Positions 42,887-52,332 are shown, counted from the stretch's first letter. The stretch: DNA of 64,000 bases from Bacteroidales bacterium (GCA_017651185.1 JAGCDJ010000025.1:186001-250000); one strand, 5' to 3'. Made by a program: numbers and translations. Notes: generated by a model from the sequence alone, not told the origin.

Positions 42887-42894
42887 TATCTTTG
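42887..42894 (+). promoter_or_regulatory. -7 box for efp
   Basis: TATCTTTG, 24 bases before the ATG at 42919. Confidence 0.55.
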
Positions 42895-42918
42895 CGCCCT
42901 AATTTAAGAAAATAGTAT

Positions 42919-43482
42919 ATGGCAACAACAGCAGACATTAGAAAAGGTTTAGCAATGGAACTCGAAGGAAAGCTTTACCTTGTAGTTGATTTTCAGCATG
43001 TAAAACCAGGCAAAGGCGGAGCATTCGTCCGTACAAAGCTCAAGAGTCTCGAAAACGGAAGAACTATCGACAAGACTTTCAACTCTGGTGCATCAATAAA
43101 CCCGGTAAGAATTGAACGTCGTCCGTACCAGTTTGTATACAAGGACGATATGGGTTACAACTTCATGCACATGGAAACTTTCGAGCAGATTGCTATTCCC
43201 GAAGATGTTATCGACGGTGTAGAATTCTTGAAGGAAGGACAGGATGTAGAAGTAGTTGTTCACGCTGAAACCGAAACACCGCTCTCATGCGAACTTCCGC
43301 CATTTATCGAGGCAACAGTAACCTATACAGAACCTGGTCTCAAGGGCGATACAACGACCAACGCACTGAAACCTGCTACAATCGATACAGGTGCTCAGGT
43401 AATGGTTCCGCTGTTCATCGAAATAGGTGAAAAGATAAAGGTTGACACCCGTACAAAGGAATATTCAGAAAGAGCAAAATAA
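42919..43482 (+). CDS. efp: Elongation factor P
   Basis: 187 residues, standard length. [19 protein letters not shown], and the loop [16 protein letters not shown] carries the tip Lys (KGG) that is modified in other bacteria. C-terminal [37 protein letters not shown] is diagnostic. It relieves polyproline stalling. It is followed by the Wzz-like genes 17 bases later; co-transcription is possible. Confidence 0.98.
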   Translation: MATTADIRKGLAMELEGKLYLVVDFQHVKPGKGGAFVRTKLKSLENGRTIDKTFNSGASINPVRIERRPYQFVYKDDMGYNFMHMETFEQIAIPEDVIDGVEFLKEGQDVEVVVHAETETPLSCELPPFIEATVTYTEPGLKGDTTTNALKPATIDTGAQVMVPLFIEIGEKIKVDTRTKEYSERAK

Positions 43483-43499
43483 TGCTTTTTTGATTCGAA

Positions 43500-44501
43500 A
43501 TGGACGAAAATAACAACAAAACAACATTCAGCGCATCAGATGTTCTGCTTCTTATATGCAGGAAGTGGAAACATCTGCTTGTGGTGTGTTCAATTGCGTT
43601 TGTTGTCTCTGCAATTATAAGTTATTGTATTCCCGAAAGATACAAGTCTACAGTCATCTTGTACCCAGCAAATTCCACGTCTGTATCCCAGACACTTGCA
43701 ACAGACATGAATACTGAGAAAGGTCTTTTGCAATTTGGTGAAAATGAAGAGGTTGAACAGATGATGCAGATGCTTCAGTCTAACGATATAAGGAATCGCA
43801 TTGTAGAAAAGTATAATCTTATTGAGCATTACGGGATTGACCCGAATACAAAGTACCTCTATACCAAGTTGTACGACAAATACGACGACAATGTAAAATT
43901 CTCGCGTACCGAATACACCTCGGTAAAAATAGAGGTTCTTGACGAAAGTCCCGATACAGCGGCGATGATTGCCAACGACATTTCGTATTTGCTCGACACC
44001 GTTTATTCCCGTATGCAGCGCGAAAGAGCATACAAAGCTCTTAAAATCGTCGAAAATGAGATGCTTGAACAGGAAGCTCTTATAAAGAACATAAGCGATT
44101 CTCTTGAAAAGTTAGGTACACTTGGTGTAATCGATGTCAAGTCGCAGACTGAAATGTATAGCGAGCAATATGCCATTGCCTTGGCAAGTGGAAACATAAA
44201 CCGGACGAACGAACTTAAGATGAAACTCGACACTCTTGCAAAATACGGTGGTGCGCATACCATGTTGACTTCACAGTTGAAAGAGGAAGTGCAGATACTG
44301 ACATTGCGTAGGAGTAAATTCAGAGAAGCAAAGATTGAACTTGAGCAGGACTTGCCAAATGCGTTCATTGTCAACAAGGCAGAGAAAGCAGAAAAGAAGT
44401 CGTACCCGATACGTTGGCTCATTGTACTGACAAGTGTTGTGGCTACATTTTTGCTGGCCTTATTGGTTCTTGCAATTATTGACCCATTAAAAAAAAAATA
44501 G
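43500..44501 (+). CDS. Wzz-like chain-length determinant / polysaccharide co-polymerase
   Basis: 333 residues. N-terminal transmembrane helix ~31-49, C-terminal helix ~306-327 preceded by KKSYPIRW, the classic two-helix Wzz layout with a large periplasmic coiled domain between (about 130-290). KSTVILYPANST marks the beta domain. It is the first of two tandem paralogues (the second at 44588), followed by an O-antigen ligase, so it probably controls the length of a surface polysaccharide. Confidence 0.87.
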   Translation: MDENNNKTTFSASDVLLLICRKWKHLLVVCSIAFVVSAIISYCIPERYKSTVILYPANSTSVSQTLATDMNTEKGLLQFGENEEVEQMMQMLQSNDIRNRIVEKYNLIEHYGIDPNTKYLYTKLYDKYDDNVKFSRTEYTSVKIEVLDESPDTAAMIANDISYLLDTVYSRMQRERAYKALKIVENEMLEQEALIKNISDSLEKLGTLGVIDVKSQTEMYSEQYAIALASGNINRTNELKMKLDTLAKYGGAHTMLTSQLKEEVQILTLRRSKFREAKIELEQDLPNAFIVNKAEKAEKKSYPIRWLIVLTSVVATFLLALLVLAIIDPLKKK

Positions 44502-44587
44502 TTGAAGGAACGGGAATCAAGCATAACAAAGTTAAAGTAAAGACAGACAGAAAAAGAATATTAATACTACTGCCAAATTACGAAACT

Positions 44588-45520
44588 ATGGAAAGTTACT
44601 TCAAGACGAAAAGCATTTTCAGCATGATATCAAAATGGAAATGGCACCTGTTGATAATAACGGTGGTGGCCGCTATTTTAGGAATCGTATTTTCATGTCC
44701 ATATTTCATACATCCAAAATACAAATCGTCGGCAGTATTGTATCCTGCAAACATTATATGTCATTCTGATGAGTCAGAATCGGAGCAGATGCTCGAAATT
44801 ATTGGTTCTGACGATATTATGTTCCAGATAATTGAGAGGTACGACTTATATTCACACTACGGACTCGACTCGTCGGCAAATGGTTCGCTGGCAAAGATGC
44901 TGAAGTATTACGACGACAATGTCATTATTGAGAAGACTCCTAACGATGCAATACAGATAACCGTATGCGATGAGGATCCTCAAATGGCAGCCGACATGGT
45001 AAATTCAATAATAGAATGTTACGACCACCATGTTCAGTACATGAATGCAAACAAGTCGAAGGAACTTCTTGAAATTTACACAAATACCGCTAAGAATAAG
45101 AAGCATATCATTGATAGTCTTTCGGAAATAATGAAAAAGTACGGAACCGAATATGGTATGATTGACGAAAAGTCGCAGACAAGGGCTTATAGCGAGGCAA
45201 CTGCCCAAGGTCGTGGTGGCGAGGCGGCAAATATACTGAAGAACTGGCAGGAATACGGTGCAGAATTTAAGACGACCGATTCGCTGCTGACAAATACAAT
45301 ACAACGCTACAACAAGGACTTGAAGGTATGTGAAGATGCAAAGCGCGACATGACCAAGGTCCAGACTTATTCGCACGTGGTTTCAAGGCCGTTTGTAGCA
45401 GACAAGAAATTTTACCCTATACGCTGGATCATAGCCCTGTTGTCTGCTTTGGGCGGATTCCTTATTGGAGTAATAGGGATAGCTATTGTTGAAGGATGCA
45501 GGAAGCCAAAGGAAGAATAA
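44588..45520 (+). CDS. Wzz-like chain-length determinant, paralogue 2
   Basis: 310 residues. Same layout as the previous gene: N-terminal helix ~19-38, KSSAVLYPANI, a periplasmic region with ESEQMLEIIGSDDIMFQIIERYDLYSHYG parallel to the other copy's EVEQMMQMLQSNDI, and C-terminal KKFYPIRWIIALLSALGG. Identity looks moderate, so the duplication is old. The stop at 45520 is followed at once by the ligase gene. Confidence 0.87.
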   Translation: MESYFKTKSIFSMISKWKWHLLIITVVAAILGIVFSCPYFIHPKYKSSAVLYPANIICHSDESESEQMLEIIGSDDIMFQIIERYDLYSHYGLDSSANGSLAKMLKYYDDNVIIEKTPNDAIQITVCDEDPQMAADMVNSIIECYDHHVQYMNANKSKELLEIYTNTAKNKKHIIDSLSEIMKKYGTEYGMIDEKSQTRAYSEATAQGRGGEAANILKNWQEYGAEFKTTDSLLTNTIQRYNKDLKVCEDAKRDMTKVQTYSHVVSRPFVADKKFYPIRWIIALLSALGGFLIGVIGIAIVEGCRKPKEE

Positions 45521-45521
45521 G

Positions 45522-46979
45522 TTGACACCCAAGGCAAAGATAATAGCATTTTATGCGATTGCAGCCGTTTTCATTGCCATCGACTGCTTTCTGATTGCGA
45601 AGTACCAGACGTTTGCTTTCAATCTGCTGCCCGTTGCACTCATTGTGATAGCGGCAATGTTTTTTGCACTCGACAAGGTTCTGCTGCTTTCGGTTTTGTG
45701 CATACCTTTCTCAATTCCACTCAAGAATTTCTATCCCGACCTGGGATTTAACATCGACATACCTACGGAACCACTTTTCGTAGGCATAATGTTCATATTC
45801 ATACTGAAATTGCTGGTTGAGCACAAATACGACAAGAAAATATTGAAGCATCCGTTGTCGGTAATGATATTCGTGTACATCCTATGGCATCTCGTTACTG
45901 TCTGCACCAGTACTATGCCGCTTGTATCCATTAAGAGCTGGGTGGCATCGCTATGGTTCATTTTGCCGTTCTTCTTCCTTGGAATACTGGTCTTTAAGAG
46001 CGAAAGGAATATGTACAGGTTTTTCTTCTTGTATATGATACCGTTTGCCGCACTTATTATATTTACTCTCGTAAAGCATTCGGCATACAATTTCGACCAG
46101 CACATAGGCAATGGCATAATGAATCCGTTCTTCAACGATCATACTTCATACGGTGCAGCGATAGCAATGTTCATTCCTTTCCTTATTGGATTCACATTGA
46201 ATAGGGAAGTTGATAGAAAGTGGAGAATTGTTGCTGCTGTACTGCTTGTAATTTTCATTACTGGACTTATATTTTCTTATACTCGTGCGGCATGGATAAG
46301 TCTTTTCGGTGCACTCGCAGTGTTCCTGATCCTAAAGTTGAAGATAAGCAACAAGATTGTGTTTGCTGCAATAATTGTGCTGATAGGTGGATTTGTGCTG
46401 ATGCAGGATAAAATCCTCATCAAGATGGAAGGCAATAAGGTTGAATCGTCAACAGATTTCTCGAAGCACATAAAGTCGATTAGCAACATTACTTCCGATG
46501 CGTCGAATCTGGAAAGAATAAACCGCTGGAACTGTGCCTATAGGATGTTTAAGGAAAAACCGGTATTTGGATGGGGACCAGGAACATATCAGTTCAAGTA
46601 TGCTCCGTTCCAGCATTCTGACGAGAAGACAATTATCAGTACCAATGCAGGTGATGGCGGTAACGCCCACAGCGACTATCTGGGTTCGCTTGCCGAGTCG
46701 GGACTGTTCGGAATGCTGAACTACATTCTGGTTTGCATCATAATATATATTACAGGAACTCGAACCTACCGCAAACTGAAGGACAGGAGATTGAAGTTGA
46801 TAGTGGCTTCGGCGTTGTGCGGTCTTGTCACATACTTCATTCACGGTGCACTGAACAACTTTCTCGACATCGACAAGATAGCGGTTCCGTTCTGGGGATT
46901 TGCAGCAATGATAGTGGCGATTGAACTCTACCATAATAAAGAAGAAAAGGAAGAGTTGGAAGAACCAGCAAAAGAATAA
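45522..46979 (+). CDS. O-antigen ligase / polymerase (Wzy_C)
   Basis: About 485 residues. There is no ATG near the 5' end; the best start is TTG at 45522, one base after the previous stop (an upstream TTG at 45486 would overlap). About 10-12 transmembrane helices. The Wzy_C region carries NRWNCAYRMFKEKPVFGWGPGTYQ with a long periplasmic loop. It ligates or polymerises O-antigen repeat units on the periplasmic face. Third gene of the wzz-wzz-wzy unit; yraN begins 4 bases later. Confidence 0.85.
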   Translation: MTPKAKIIAFYAIAAVFIAIDCFLIAKYQTFAFNLLPVALIVIAAMFFALDKVLLLSVLCIPFSIPLKNFYPDLGFNIDIPTEPLFVGIMFIFILKLLVEHKYDKKILKHPLSVMIFVYILWHLVTVCTSTMPLVSIKSWVASLWFILPFFFLGILVFKSERNMYRFFFLYMIPFAALIIFTLVKHSAYNFDQHIGNGIMNPFFNDHTSYGAAIAMFIPFLIGFTLNREVDRKWRIVAAVLLVIFITGLIFSYTRAAWISLFGALAVFLILKLKISNKIVFAAIIVLIGGFVLMQDKILIKMEGNKVESSTDFSKHIKSISNITSDASNLERINRWNCAYRMFKEKPVFGWGPGTYQFKYAPFQHSDEKTIISTNAGDGGNAHSDYLGSLAESGLFGMLNYILVCIIIYITGTRTYRKLKDRRLKLIVASALCGLVTYFIHGALNNFLDIDKIAVPFWGFAAMIVAIELYHNKEEKEELEEPAKE

Positions 46980-46983
46980 TGCA

Positions 46984-47343
46984 ATGGCTGCTCACAACGA
47001 ACTCGGAAAACTTGGCGAAGACATAGCAGCAAAGCGTCTTGTTTCGGAGGGCTACGAAATATTGGAACGCCAGTGGCGATACAATCACAAAGAAATAGAT
47101 ATAATTGCTAAAAAGGGCAATGTATTGGCGATAGTCGAGGTGAAAACTCGCAGTTCGGAGCAATTCGGCGGAGTGTCCGATTTCATTACACCAAACAAGA
47201 CTAAATTCCTAATCGAAGCCGCCGATGCATACGCTAGGCAATCTAACACAAGTTGTGAGATTCGCTTCGATGCGATTGTCATTTATGTAATATGTGACGA
47301 GTACAAAGTTGAACATATAGAGAATGTTTTCATTTCACAATAA
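46984..47343 (+). CDS. YraN family endonuclease-like protein (UPF0102)
   Basis: 119 residues from ATG 46984. NELGKLGEDIAAKRLVSEGYEIL, then HKEIDIIAKKGNVLAIVEVKTRSSEQFGG with the restriction-like D...E-x-K pattern (Asp/Glu/Lys). Role uncertain; thought to act in DNA transactions. It ends 11 bases before the next gene. Confidence 0.93.
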   Translation: MAAHNELGKLGEDIAAKRLVSEGYEILERQWRYNHKEIDIIAKKGNVLAIVEVKTRSSEQFGGVSDFITPNKTKFLIEAADAYARQSNTSCEIRFDAIVIYVICDEYKVEHIENVFISQ

Positions 47344-47354
47344 AATACAAATAT

Positions 47355-48278
47355 ATGCAAGCTATAATTAAGACATTGGTACTGAGTTGTTTTGCAATAA
47401 TTGCAACATTATGTTCAAATGCACAGATAAAACCTACGGCAACTTATGAATTTGCAAAGCGCGATAGTTCGCTCTACTTCGATTTCTATAAGTCGGCGCA
47501 TTCGGCTGACAACTATACAGTTGTATTTGTGTTCGGTGGCGGATTTATCAGCGGGGCACGCAACGAAGGGTATTATCTGCCATATTATGAGAGGTTGGTT
47601 GACAGTAGTTTCAATGTGGTGGCAATCGACTATAGGTTAGGTCTGAAAGGAGCGAAAAACATAGGTCCGGTAAACCGCAAGCCGTTGGAAGATGCGATTG
47701 CTATGGCTGCCGAAGATTTGCTTACCGCAACTAAATACCTGATTGATCATGAGAAGGAATTGCAGATTGATAGCCGCAAGATAATACTTGCAGGTTCGAG
47801 TGCGGGTGCGATAACAGTATTGCAGGCTGATTATGAGCTATGCAATCGTACCAAACTTGGACAAATCCTGCCAGAAGGTTTCCGCTATGCCGGTGTTATG
47901 TCGTTTGCAGGTGCAATATATTCCAAGAAGGGAAAAGTAAAGTATCGCTGTCAGCCGCCAGCACCGACAATGTTCCTTCATGGTACTGCCGACCGTCTTG
48001 TAACATACAAGCAGATAAAACTGTTCAATATAGGTTTCATCGGTAGCAGCAAGATAGTCCCGCAGTTCAAGAAAAAGGATTATCCGTATTATTTTGTGCG
48101 CTACGAAGACCTTGGTCACGAGGTTGCTGTCCGTATTCTTTACGATTTCGACAAGTCGATGTGGTTTATTGACAACTACATAGTTCGTGGTGCAAAAATC
48201 AAGCGCGACGACCTCATCAACGACCCGACCATCGAACGCCTAAAGTTCGGCAGTGCAAAACCATCGGACTTGTACTAG
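47355..48278 (+). CDS. Secreted alpha/beta hydrolase (carboxylesterase-like)
   Basis: 307 residues. Signal peptide 1-24 (LCSNAQ). The oxyanion-hole region VFGGGFISG (an HGGG variant), nucleophile elbow GSSAG (about residue 152), and FLHGTAD (acid) with a later GHE (His) form a plausible triad. Esterase or peptidase activity on small substrates is expected. The REP/leader mosaic begins right after its stop. Confidence 0.87.
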   Translation: MQAIIKTLVLSCFAIIATLCSNAQIKPTATYEFAKRDSSLYFDFYKSAHSADNYTVVFVFGGGFISGARNEGYYLPYYERLVDSSFNVVAIDYRLGLKGAKNIGPVNRKPLEDAIAMAAEDLLTATKYLIDHEKELQIDSRKIILAGSSAGAITVLQADYELCNRTKLGQILPEGFRYAGVMSFAGAIYSKKGKVKYRCQPPAPTMFLHGTADRLVTYKQIKLFNIGFIGSSKIVPQFKKKDYPYYFVRYEDLGHEVAVRILYDFDKSMWFIDNYIVRGAKIKRDDLINDPTIERLKFGSAKPSDLY

Positions 48279-48290
48279 TAAAGTAGGTTT

Positions 48291-48368
48291 CCCGTCCTTC
48301 GGGATTTGTAACCTTTAGCTCGCTGTTTATAGCAGCAACCCGTCCTTCGGGATTTGCACTCCCGAAGG
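48291..48368 (+). repeat. CCTTCGGGA REP hairpins, copies 1a and 1b
   Basis: A half-copy (48291-48311) and a full copy (48341-48368): CCTTCGGGA-TTTGCAC-TCCCGAAGG, 9-base stem. The full copy is followed by GAGTATAAGGATAT. Confidence 0.8.
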
Positions 48369-48422
48369 CAAGAGTATAAGGATATTCTATCCGCTAAACA
48401 TTGCACAATAGAAAATAATCCG

Positions 48423-48430
48423 TATATTTG
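48423..48430 (+). promoter_or_regulatory. Promoter of lipoprotein A in the shared leader
   Basis: TATATTTG with a TTG ~19 bases upstream; the same promoter is repeated at 49781. Confidence 0.6.
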
Positions 48431-48461
48431 TGACAATTATATTAAAACGAAAGGAAAGATT

Positions 48462-48872
48462 ATGAAAAAGAATATTTTTATATCACTACTCGTTGTAGCA
48501 ATGGGAGTGATGGCGTTGACTGGATGCGAAAAGTCTAAAATAACTATGAAAAGACAAATTCAAGGGGAATGGATATGTACAAATCCCGATTACACTAAAG
48601 ATGGAGAACTGAAACTTATATTTGAAAAAAAGAATGTTATGGTAATTAAAACGGCTTCGCATCTTTCTCTTTTTGACAATAAAAAATATTCTGGTTATGA
48701 TTTTAATGGAGATGTCTTAAAGCTATGTTGCTATGATGGACATGACTATTCGTTTACAATTAATCTGGATAAGGATAATAATACTATGACATTGGACTAT
48801 TTAGGAGGTGTGTCAGCCAGTCCTGATGCGCCTAGTGGATTTTATGTGTTTGCAAAACAAAAAAGAGAATAA
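48462..48872 (+). CDS. Lipoprotein A (lipocalin-like body)
   Basis: 136 residues from ATG 48462. The signal peptide MKKNIFISLLVVAMGVMALTGC ends in a lipobox and is nearly identical to that of the lipoprotein at 49815. The mature body begins IQGEWICTNPDYTKDGELKL and has alternating beta strands that resemble small lipocalin-like domains of Bacteroidota; it shares no similarity with the other lipoprotein beyond the leader. The start is fixed by the identical leader and the RBS-like GGAAAG region. Confidence 0.72.
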   Translation: MKKNIFISLLVVAMGVMALTGCEKSKITMKRQIQGEWICTNPDYTKDGELKLIFEKKNVMVIKTASHLSLFDNKKYSGYDFNGDVLKLCCYDGHDYSFTINLDKDNNTMTLDYLGGVSASPDAPSGFYVFAKQKRE

Positions 48873-48877
48873 ATATT

Positions 48878-49668
48878 ATGAAAAAATTATGGCTATTTAT
48901 ATTTTGTATTTTTCTGTTTGGTGTATGCAACTTTGCTCAAACATCAAGATTTGCCTTTAAATACAAATTAGATGAAGATTCTTTGTTTTTTATAAAGACA
49001 GGGAATCGGTATGTTCAATTCAATGATAAAGTTTCATTAGAAGAAAAAAATCATGTTATCGACTTATTTTTTTATAGAGGCATCCAATGCGAATATATAA
49101 GAGAAGATATAGTAAAGTTGGAAACTTCTAGAAGTCCAATAGGTTTAGTCGATGATTTGTCAGAAATTTTAAACGATGATATTGTTTCGTATTTGAGTGA
49201 CGAACTAATATATACCATTGATTCTACTATACAATGGGCTGGCAATGATATATTCGTTCAGTTAAATAATAAAGTAAAAATAGAGGAGTTGTTAAATTCT
49301 TTGCCCGTGTTATACACAGGATATTACAATTGGAACAAATACGATGAAAATGATTATATTGTTTCGATAACTAACTATGATGTTTTTGAATATGCAAGTA
49401 TGTTATTGAATTCTGGCAGTGTTGAATATGCCATACCAAGTTTCTACAGAAAAGGCGTATTGCAAAATCCATATTATAATCAGCAGTGGAATTTGAAAAA
49501 CACAGGACAATATTGCAATACATCTGGAATAGATATAAACGTGGAAAAAGCATGGGAAATTGCAACTGGATCAGGAATTAATGTTGCTGTTGTTGATAAC
49601 GGTGTTCAGCTTAATCATCCGGATTTGGCTGGAAATATTGTAACTGGTTATGATGCAGTGTACAATAT
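48878..49668 (+). pseudogene. Truncated secreted S8 (subtilisin-like) peptidase
   Basis: Signal peptide (1-20, NFAQ), a long propeptide-like region with AGNDIFVQLNNKVKIEELLN, then the start of the S8 catalytic domain with VAVVDNGVQLNHPDL (catalytic Asp). The homology stops at ~49668 where a CCTTCGGGA REP begins; the frame then reads through REP and leader DNA to a stop at 49804. The His and Ser of the triad are missing, so the product cannot be an active protease. Confidence 0.85.
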
Positions 49669-49670
49669 CA

Positions 49671-49698
49671 CGTCCTTCGGGATTTGCACTCCCGAAGG
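49671..49698 (+). repeat. CCTTCGGGA REP hairpin, copy 2
   Basis: CCTTCGGGA-TTTGCAC-TCCCGAAGG with GAATATAAGGATAT after it; lies at the truncation point of the S8 gene. Confidence 0.8.
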
Positions 49699-49780
49699 TG
49701 AGAATATAAGGATATTTTATCCGAAAAATACAAGACATTGCACCAATCCTAAATTTTATTGTACACTAGAAAATAATGAG

Positions 49781-49788
49781 TATATTTG
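49781..49788 (+). promoter_or_regulatory. Promoter of lipoprotein B in the shared leader
   Basis: TATATTTG followed by TGACAATTATATT, identical to the sequence upstream of lipoprotein A. Confidence 0.6.
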
Positions 49789-49814
49789 TGACAATTATAT
49801 TTAAACGAAAGGTT

Positions 49815-50201
49815 ATGAAAAGAAAAATTTTTATATCACTACTCGTTGCAGCAATGGGGGTGATAGTATTAAGCGGATGCGAAAAAAGTGATACCTGCGA
49901 ATGTAATATGCCAAATAAAGGGATGAAAATATGTGGATTTATAAATGACACATTACTTCCAAATGATATAAAAGGAAGTTGTAAACAATTATATTATATT
50001 CTATATGAAGAAGGTGGGATTGAAAAAAAGGCTCTGATAAAATATAGTATTAAACTGCCATCGGATGTAGTTGGTGCAGAAAAACCTATACAGATTAATT
50101 CTATTGTTAGATTTTTATCTAACGATGAATATGCATATGGGACTAATTGTGGATTTGATAATTATATAGATAATATTTATTGTATTAACATTAAAAAGTA
50201 A
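49815..50201 (+). CDS. Lipoprotein B (unknown body)
   Basis: 128 residues. Signal peptide and lipobox MKRKIFISLLVAAMGVIVLSGC match lipoprotein A, but the mature part (EKSDTCECNMPNKGMKICGFIND...) is unrelated, with a Cys-rich start. Unknown function; outer-membrane lipoprotein expected. The identical leader plus different body is the main oddity. Confidence 0.65.
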   Translation: MKRKIFISLLVAAMGVIVLSGCEKSDTCECNMPNKGMKICGFINDTLLPNDIKGSCKQLYYILYEEGGIEKKALIKYSIKLPSDVVGAEKPIQINSIVRFLSNDEYAYGTNCGFDNYIDNIYCINIKK

Positions 50202-50205
50202 CAAT

Positions 50206-50307
50206 ATGTGGCATATAAAATTAACCTTATTACAGATATTTTTGGGATTTTGTGCATATTTTTATGGACAAAATAATTATTATTACCCCGTCCTTCGGGA
50301 TTTGTAA
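50206..50307 (+). pseudogene. Signal-peptide stub of a truncated secreted protein
   Basis: 33 residues: MWHIKLTLLQIFLGFCAYFYGQ is a convincing signal peptide, but the frame runs straight into REP copy 3 and stops. The rest of the gene is missing, as with the S8 peptidase. Confidence 0.6.
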
Positions 50308-50316
50308 TCCCGAAGG
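50288..50316 (+). repeat. CCTTCGGGA REP hairpin, copy 3
   Basis: CCTTCGGGA-TTTGTAA-TCCCGAAGG, at the truncation point of the preceding stub; followed by GAGTATAAGGAT and a decayed repeat. Confidence 0.8.
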
Positions 50317-50452
50317 CTCGAGTATAAGGATTTGTAATCCCCATCTCGTTGCCCTATGCAACAATCCACTATGCAAATAATGCATTATAAACAACAACAA
50401 CATAATTGCTCGTGACAGGTTTGTGAAAGAATAAATAGAGTTTACATTTTTT

Positions 50453-50487
50453 ACGGCGGATGCGGTTTTCGTGTCTGCCGTTTTTTT
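50453..50487 (+). terminator. Terminator
   Basis: ACGGCGGA / TCTGCCGT stem with a seven-T tail; ends the mosaic region. Confidence 0.75.
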
Positions 50488-50496
50488 ACAATTAGA

Positions 50497-50521
50497 AACA
50501 TGGGAACGGCGTCAACCATTT
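50497..50521. repeat. Dispersed GAAAC / GGCGTCAACCATT patch, locus 3 (short)
   Basis: AGAAACATGGGAACGGCGTC-like sequence, a decayed copy of the family at 6604, 13907 and 60958. Confidence 0.45.
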
Positions 50522-50623
50522 AAACTTTGAACTTTGAACAGTTGAACATTAAACTTCAAACCATTTCAAACAATCCTCATAAACTTTTTTCATTCTATCG
50601 ATACATAAATCAGAAATTTTATG

Positions 50624-50631
50624 TAGGTTTG
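50624..50631 (+). promoter_or_regulatory. -7 box for the P5C dehydrogenase gene
   Basis: TAGGTTTG, 35 bases before the ATG at 50667. Confidence 0.5.
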
Positions 50632-50666
50632 CAAATCAAAAAAATTATAAAATAAATTTATCGATT

Positions 50667-52307
50667 ATGAATAACGCACTTTTCTCATTCAGAGAGCCGA
50701 AGAACGAACCGGGATTCTCATACGCACCCGGAACACCAGAAAGACAATTATTGAAGGAAGAACTCGAACGTCAGTTCAACCAGTGCATCGAAATTCCTTG
50801 CATCATTGGCGGTAAGGAAGTTAAGACCGGTGACATGGGTAAGGTTGTTATGCCTACCAATCACAAGCACGTGCTTGCAAAGTACCACAAGGTTGGCAAG
50901 AAGGAAGTACAGATGGCTATCGATGCTGCATTGGCAGCCAAGAAGCAGTGGGAAGACACCCCTTGGATTGAACGCGCTTCCATCATGATGCGTATTGGCG
51001 AACTTCTTTCGAAGAAGTACAGATATGTCATCAACGCAGCTACTATGCTCGGTCAGGGTAAGAACCCGATGCAGGCAGAAATCGACAGCGCACAGGAAAC
51101 TATCGACTTCCTCCGCTTCAACTCTTACTTCGCATCTAAGATTTACGCTCAGCAGCCAATTTCCGACAATTCGGTACTCAACCGCAACGAATACCGCGCA
51201 ATGGAAGGATTCGTTTATGCAATCACTCCATTCAACTTCACATCAATCGCTTGCAACCTCAACATTTCGCCAGTATTGATGGGTAATGTTACTATTTGGA
51301 AGCCGGCAACTACCGCTATCCTCTCCAACTACTACCTGATGAAGATTTTCAAGGAAGCAGGTTTGCCAGACGGCGTTATCAACTTCCTCCCAGGCAAGGG
51401 TTCGGTTATCAGCAGCGTAGCTTTCGCTTCTCCACATCTTGCAGGTATCCACTTCACAGGAAGCACATCTACTTTCAAGGCATTCTGGAAGCAGATTGGC
51501 GACAACATCGACAAGTACAACACATATCCAAAGATCGTCGGCGAAACTGGCGGTAAGGACTTCATCTTCGCTCACAAGTCGGCTGACCCACGCGAACTCG
51601 CAGTTGCAATCGTACGCGGTGCTTTCGAATTCCAGGGACAGAAGTGCTCGGCAGCTTCACGCGCATACATTCCAAAATCGTTGTGGGATGAAACCTTGAA
51701 GAATGTTAAGGAAATGATGAAGACCGTAAAGGTTGGTGATGTATTCGATTTCACAAATTTCGTAAACGCAGTTATCGACGAAGAATCCTTCGACAAGATT
51801 GCTGGTTACATCGACAGAGCTAAGAAGTCGCGCAAGGCAAAAATTGCTCTCGGTGGAACATACGACAAGAAGGTTGGTTACTTCATCGACCCGACCATCA
51901 TCGTTACAACTGACCCGCACTACGAGGCAATTCAGGAAGAAATGTTCGGTCCGGTTATCACCGTTTTCGTTTACGACGACGACAAGTACACCGAAACTCT
52001 TCACCTCTGCGACGAAACTTCACCATACGCACTCACAGGTTCAATCTTTGCAAAGTGTCGTTATGCAATCATCGAAGCAGAAAACACCCTTCGTCACGCA
52101 GCTGGTAACTTCTACATCAACGACAAGCCGACAGGCGCAGTTGTAGGCAACCAGCCATTCGGCGGTGCAAGAGCATCGGGTACCAACGACAAGGCAGGTA
52201 GCGAACTCAACCTCTACAGATGGATTAGCACCCGCTCGATAAAGGAAACTTTCTGCCCACCAACAGAATACGGTTATCCGTTCCTCGGTGCTGACAAAAA
52301 GAAATAA
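50667..52307 (+). CDS. pruA: L-glutamate gamma-semialdehyde (1-pyrroline-5-carboxylate) dehydrogenase
   Basis: 546 residues. Aldehyde dehydrogenase fold: NAD-binding TPFNFTSIACNL, catalytic Glu in VGETGGKDFIFAH and catalytic Cys in FQGQKCSAASRAY. FYINDKPTGAVVGNQPFGGARASGTNDK and the C-terminal RSIKETFCPPTEYGYPF are typical of the P5C dehydrogenase group in Bacteroidota. It oxidises glutamate semialdehyde to glutamate in proline degradation. Codon usage is strongly biased to C-ending codons, indicating high expression. No proline dehydrogenase is adjacent. Confidence 0.95.
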   Translation: MNNALFSFREPKNEPGFSYAPGTPERQLLKEELERQFNQCIEIPCIIGGKEVKTGDMGKVVMPTNHKHVLAKYHKVGKKEVQMAIDAALAAKKQWEDTPWIERASIMMRIGELLSKKYRYVINAATMLGQGKNPMQAEIDSAQETIDFLRFNSYFASKIYAQQPISDNSVLNRNEYRAMEGFVYAITPFNFTSIACNLNISPVLMGNVTIWKPATTAILSNYYLMKIFKEAGLPDGVINFLPGKGSVISSVAFASPHLAGIHFTGSTSTFKAFWKQIGDNIDKYNTYPKIVGETGGKDFIFAHKSADPRELAVAIVRGAFEFQGQKCSAASRAYIPKSLWDETLKNVKEMMKTVKVGDVFDFTNFVNAVIDEESFDKIAGYIDRAKKSRKAKIALGGTYDKKVGYFIDPTIIVTTDPHYEAIQEEMFGPVITVFVYDDDKYTETLHLCDETSPYALTGSIFAKCRYAIIEAENTLRHAAGNFYINDKPTGAVVGNQPFGGARASGTNDKAGSELNLYRWISTRSIKETFCPPTEYGYPFLGADKKK

Positions 52308-52332
52308 GCACGTCTAATAAAATTGAAATTAT

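Noticed and set aside
48354..48461. Upstream extension of lipoprotein A starting at 48354
   Set aside because: It would read through the REP and promoter; the signal peptide ATG at 48462 matches the duplicate copy.
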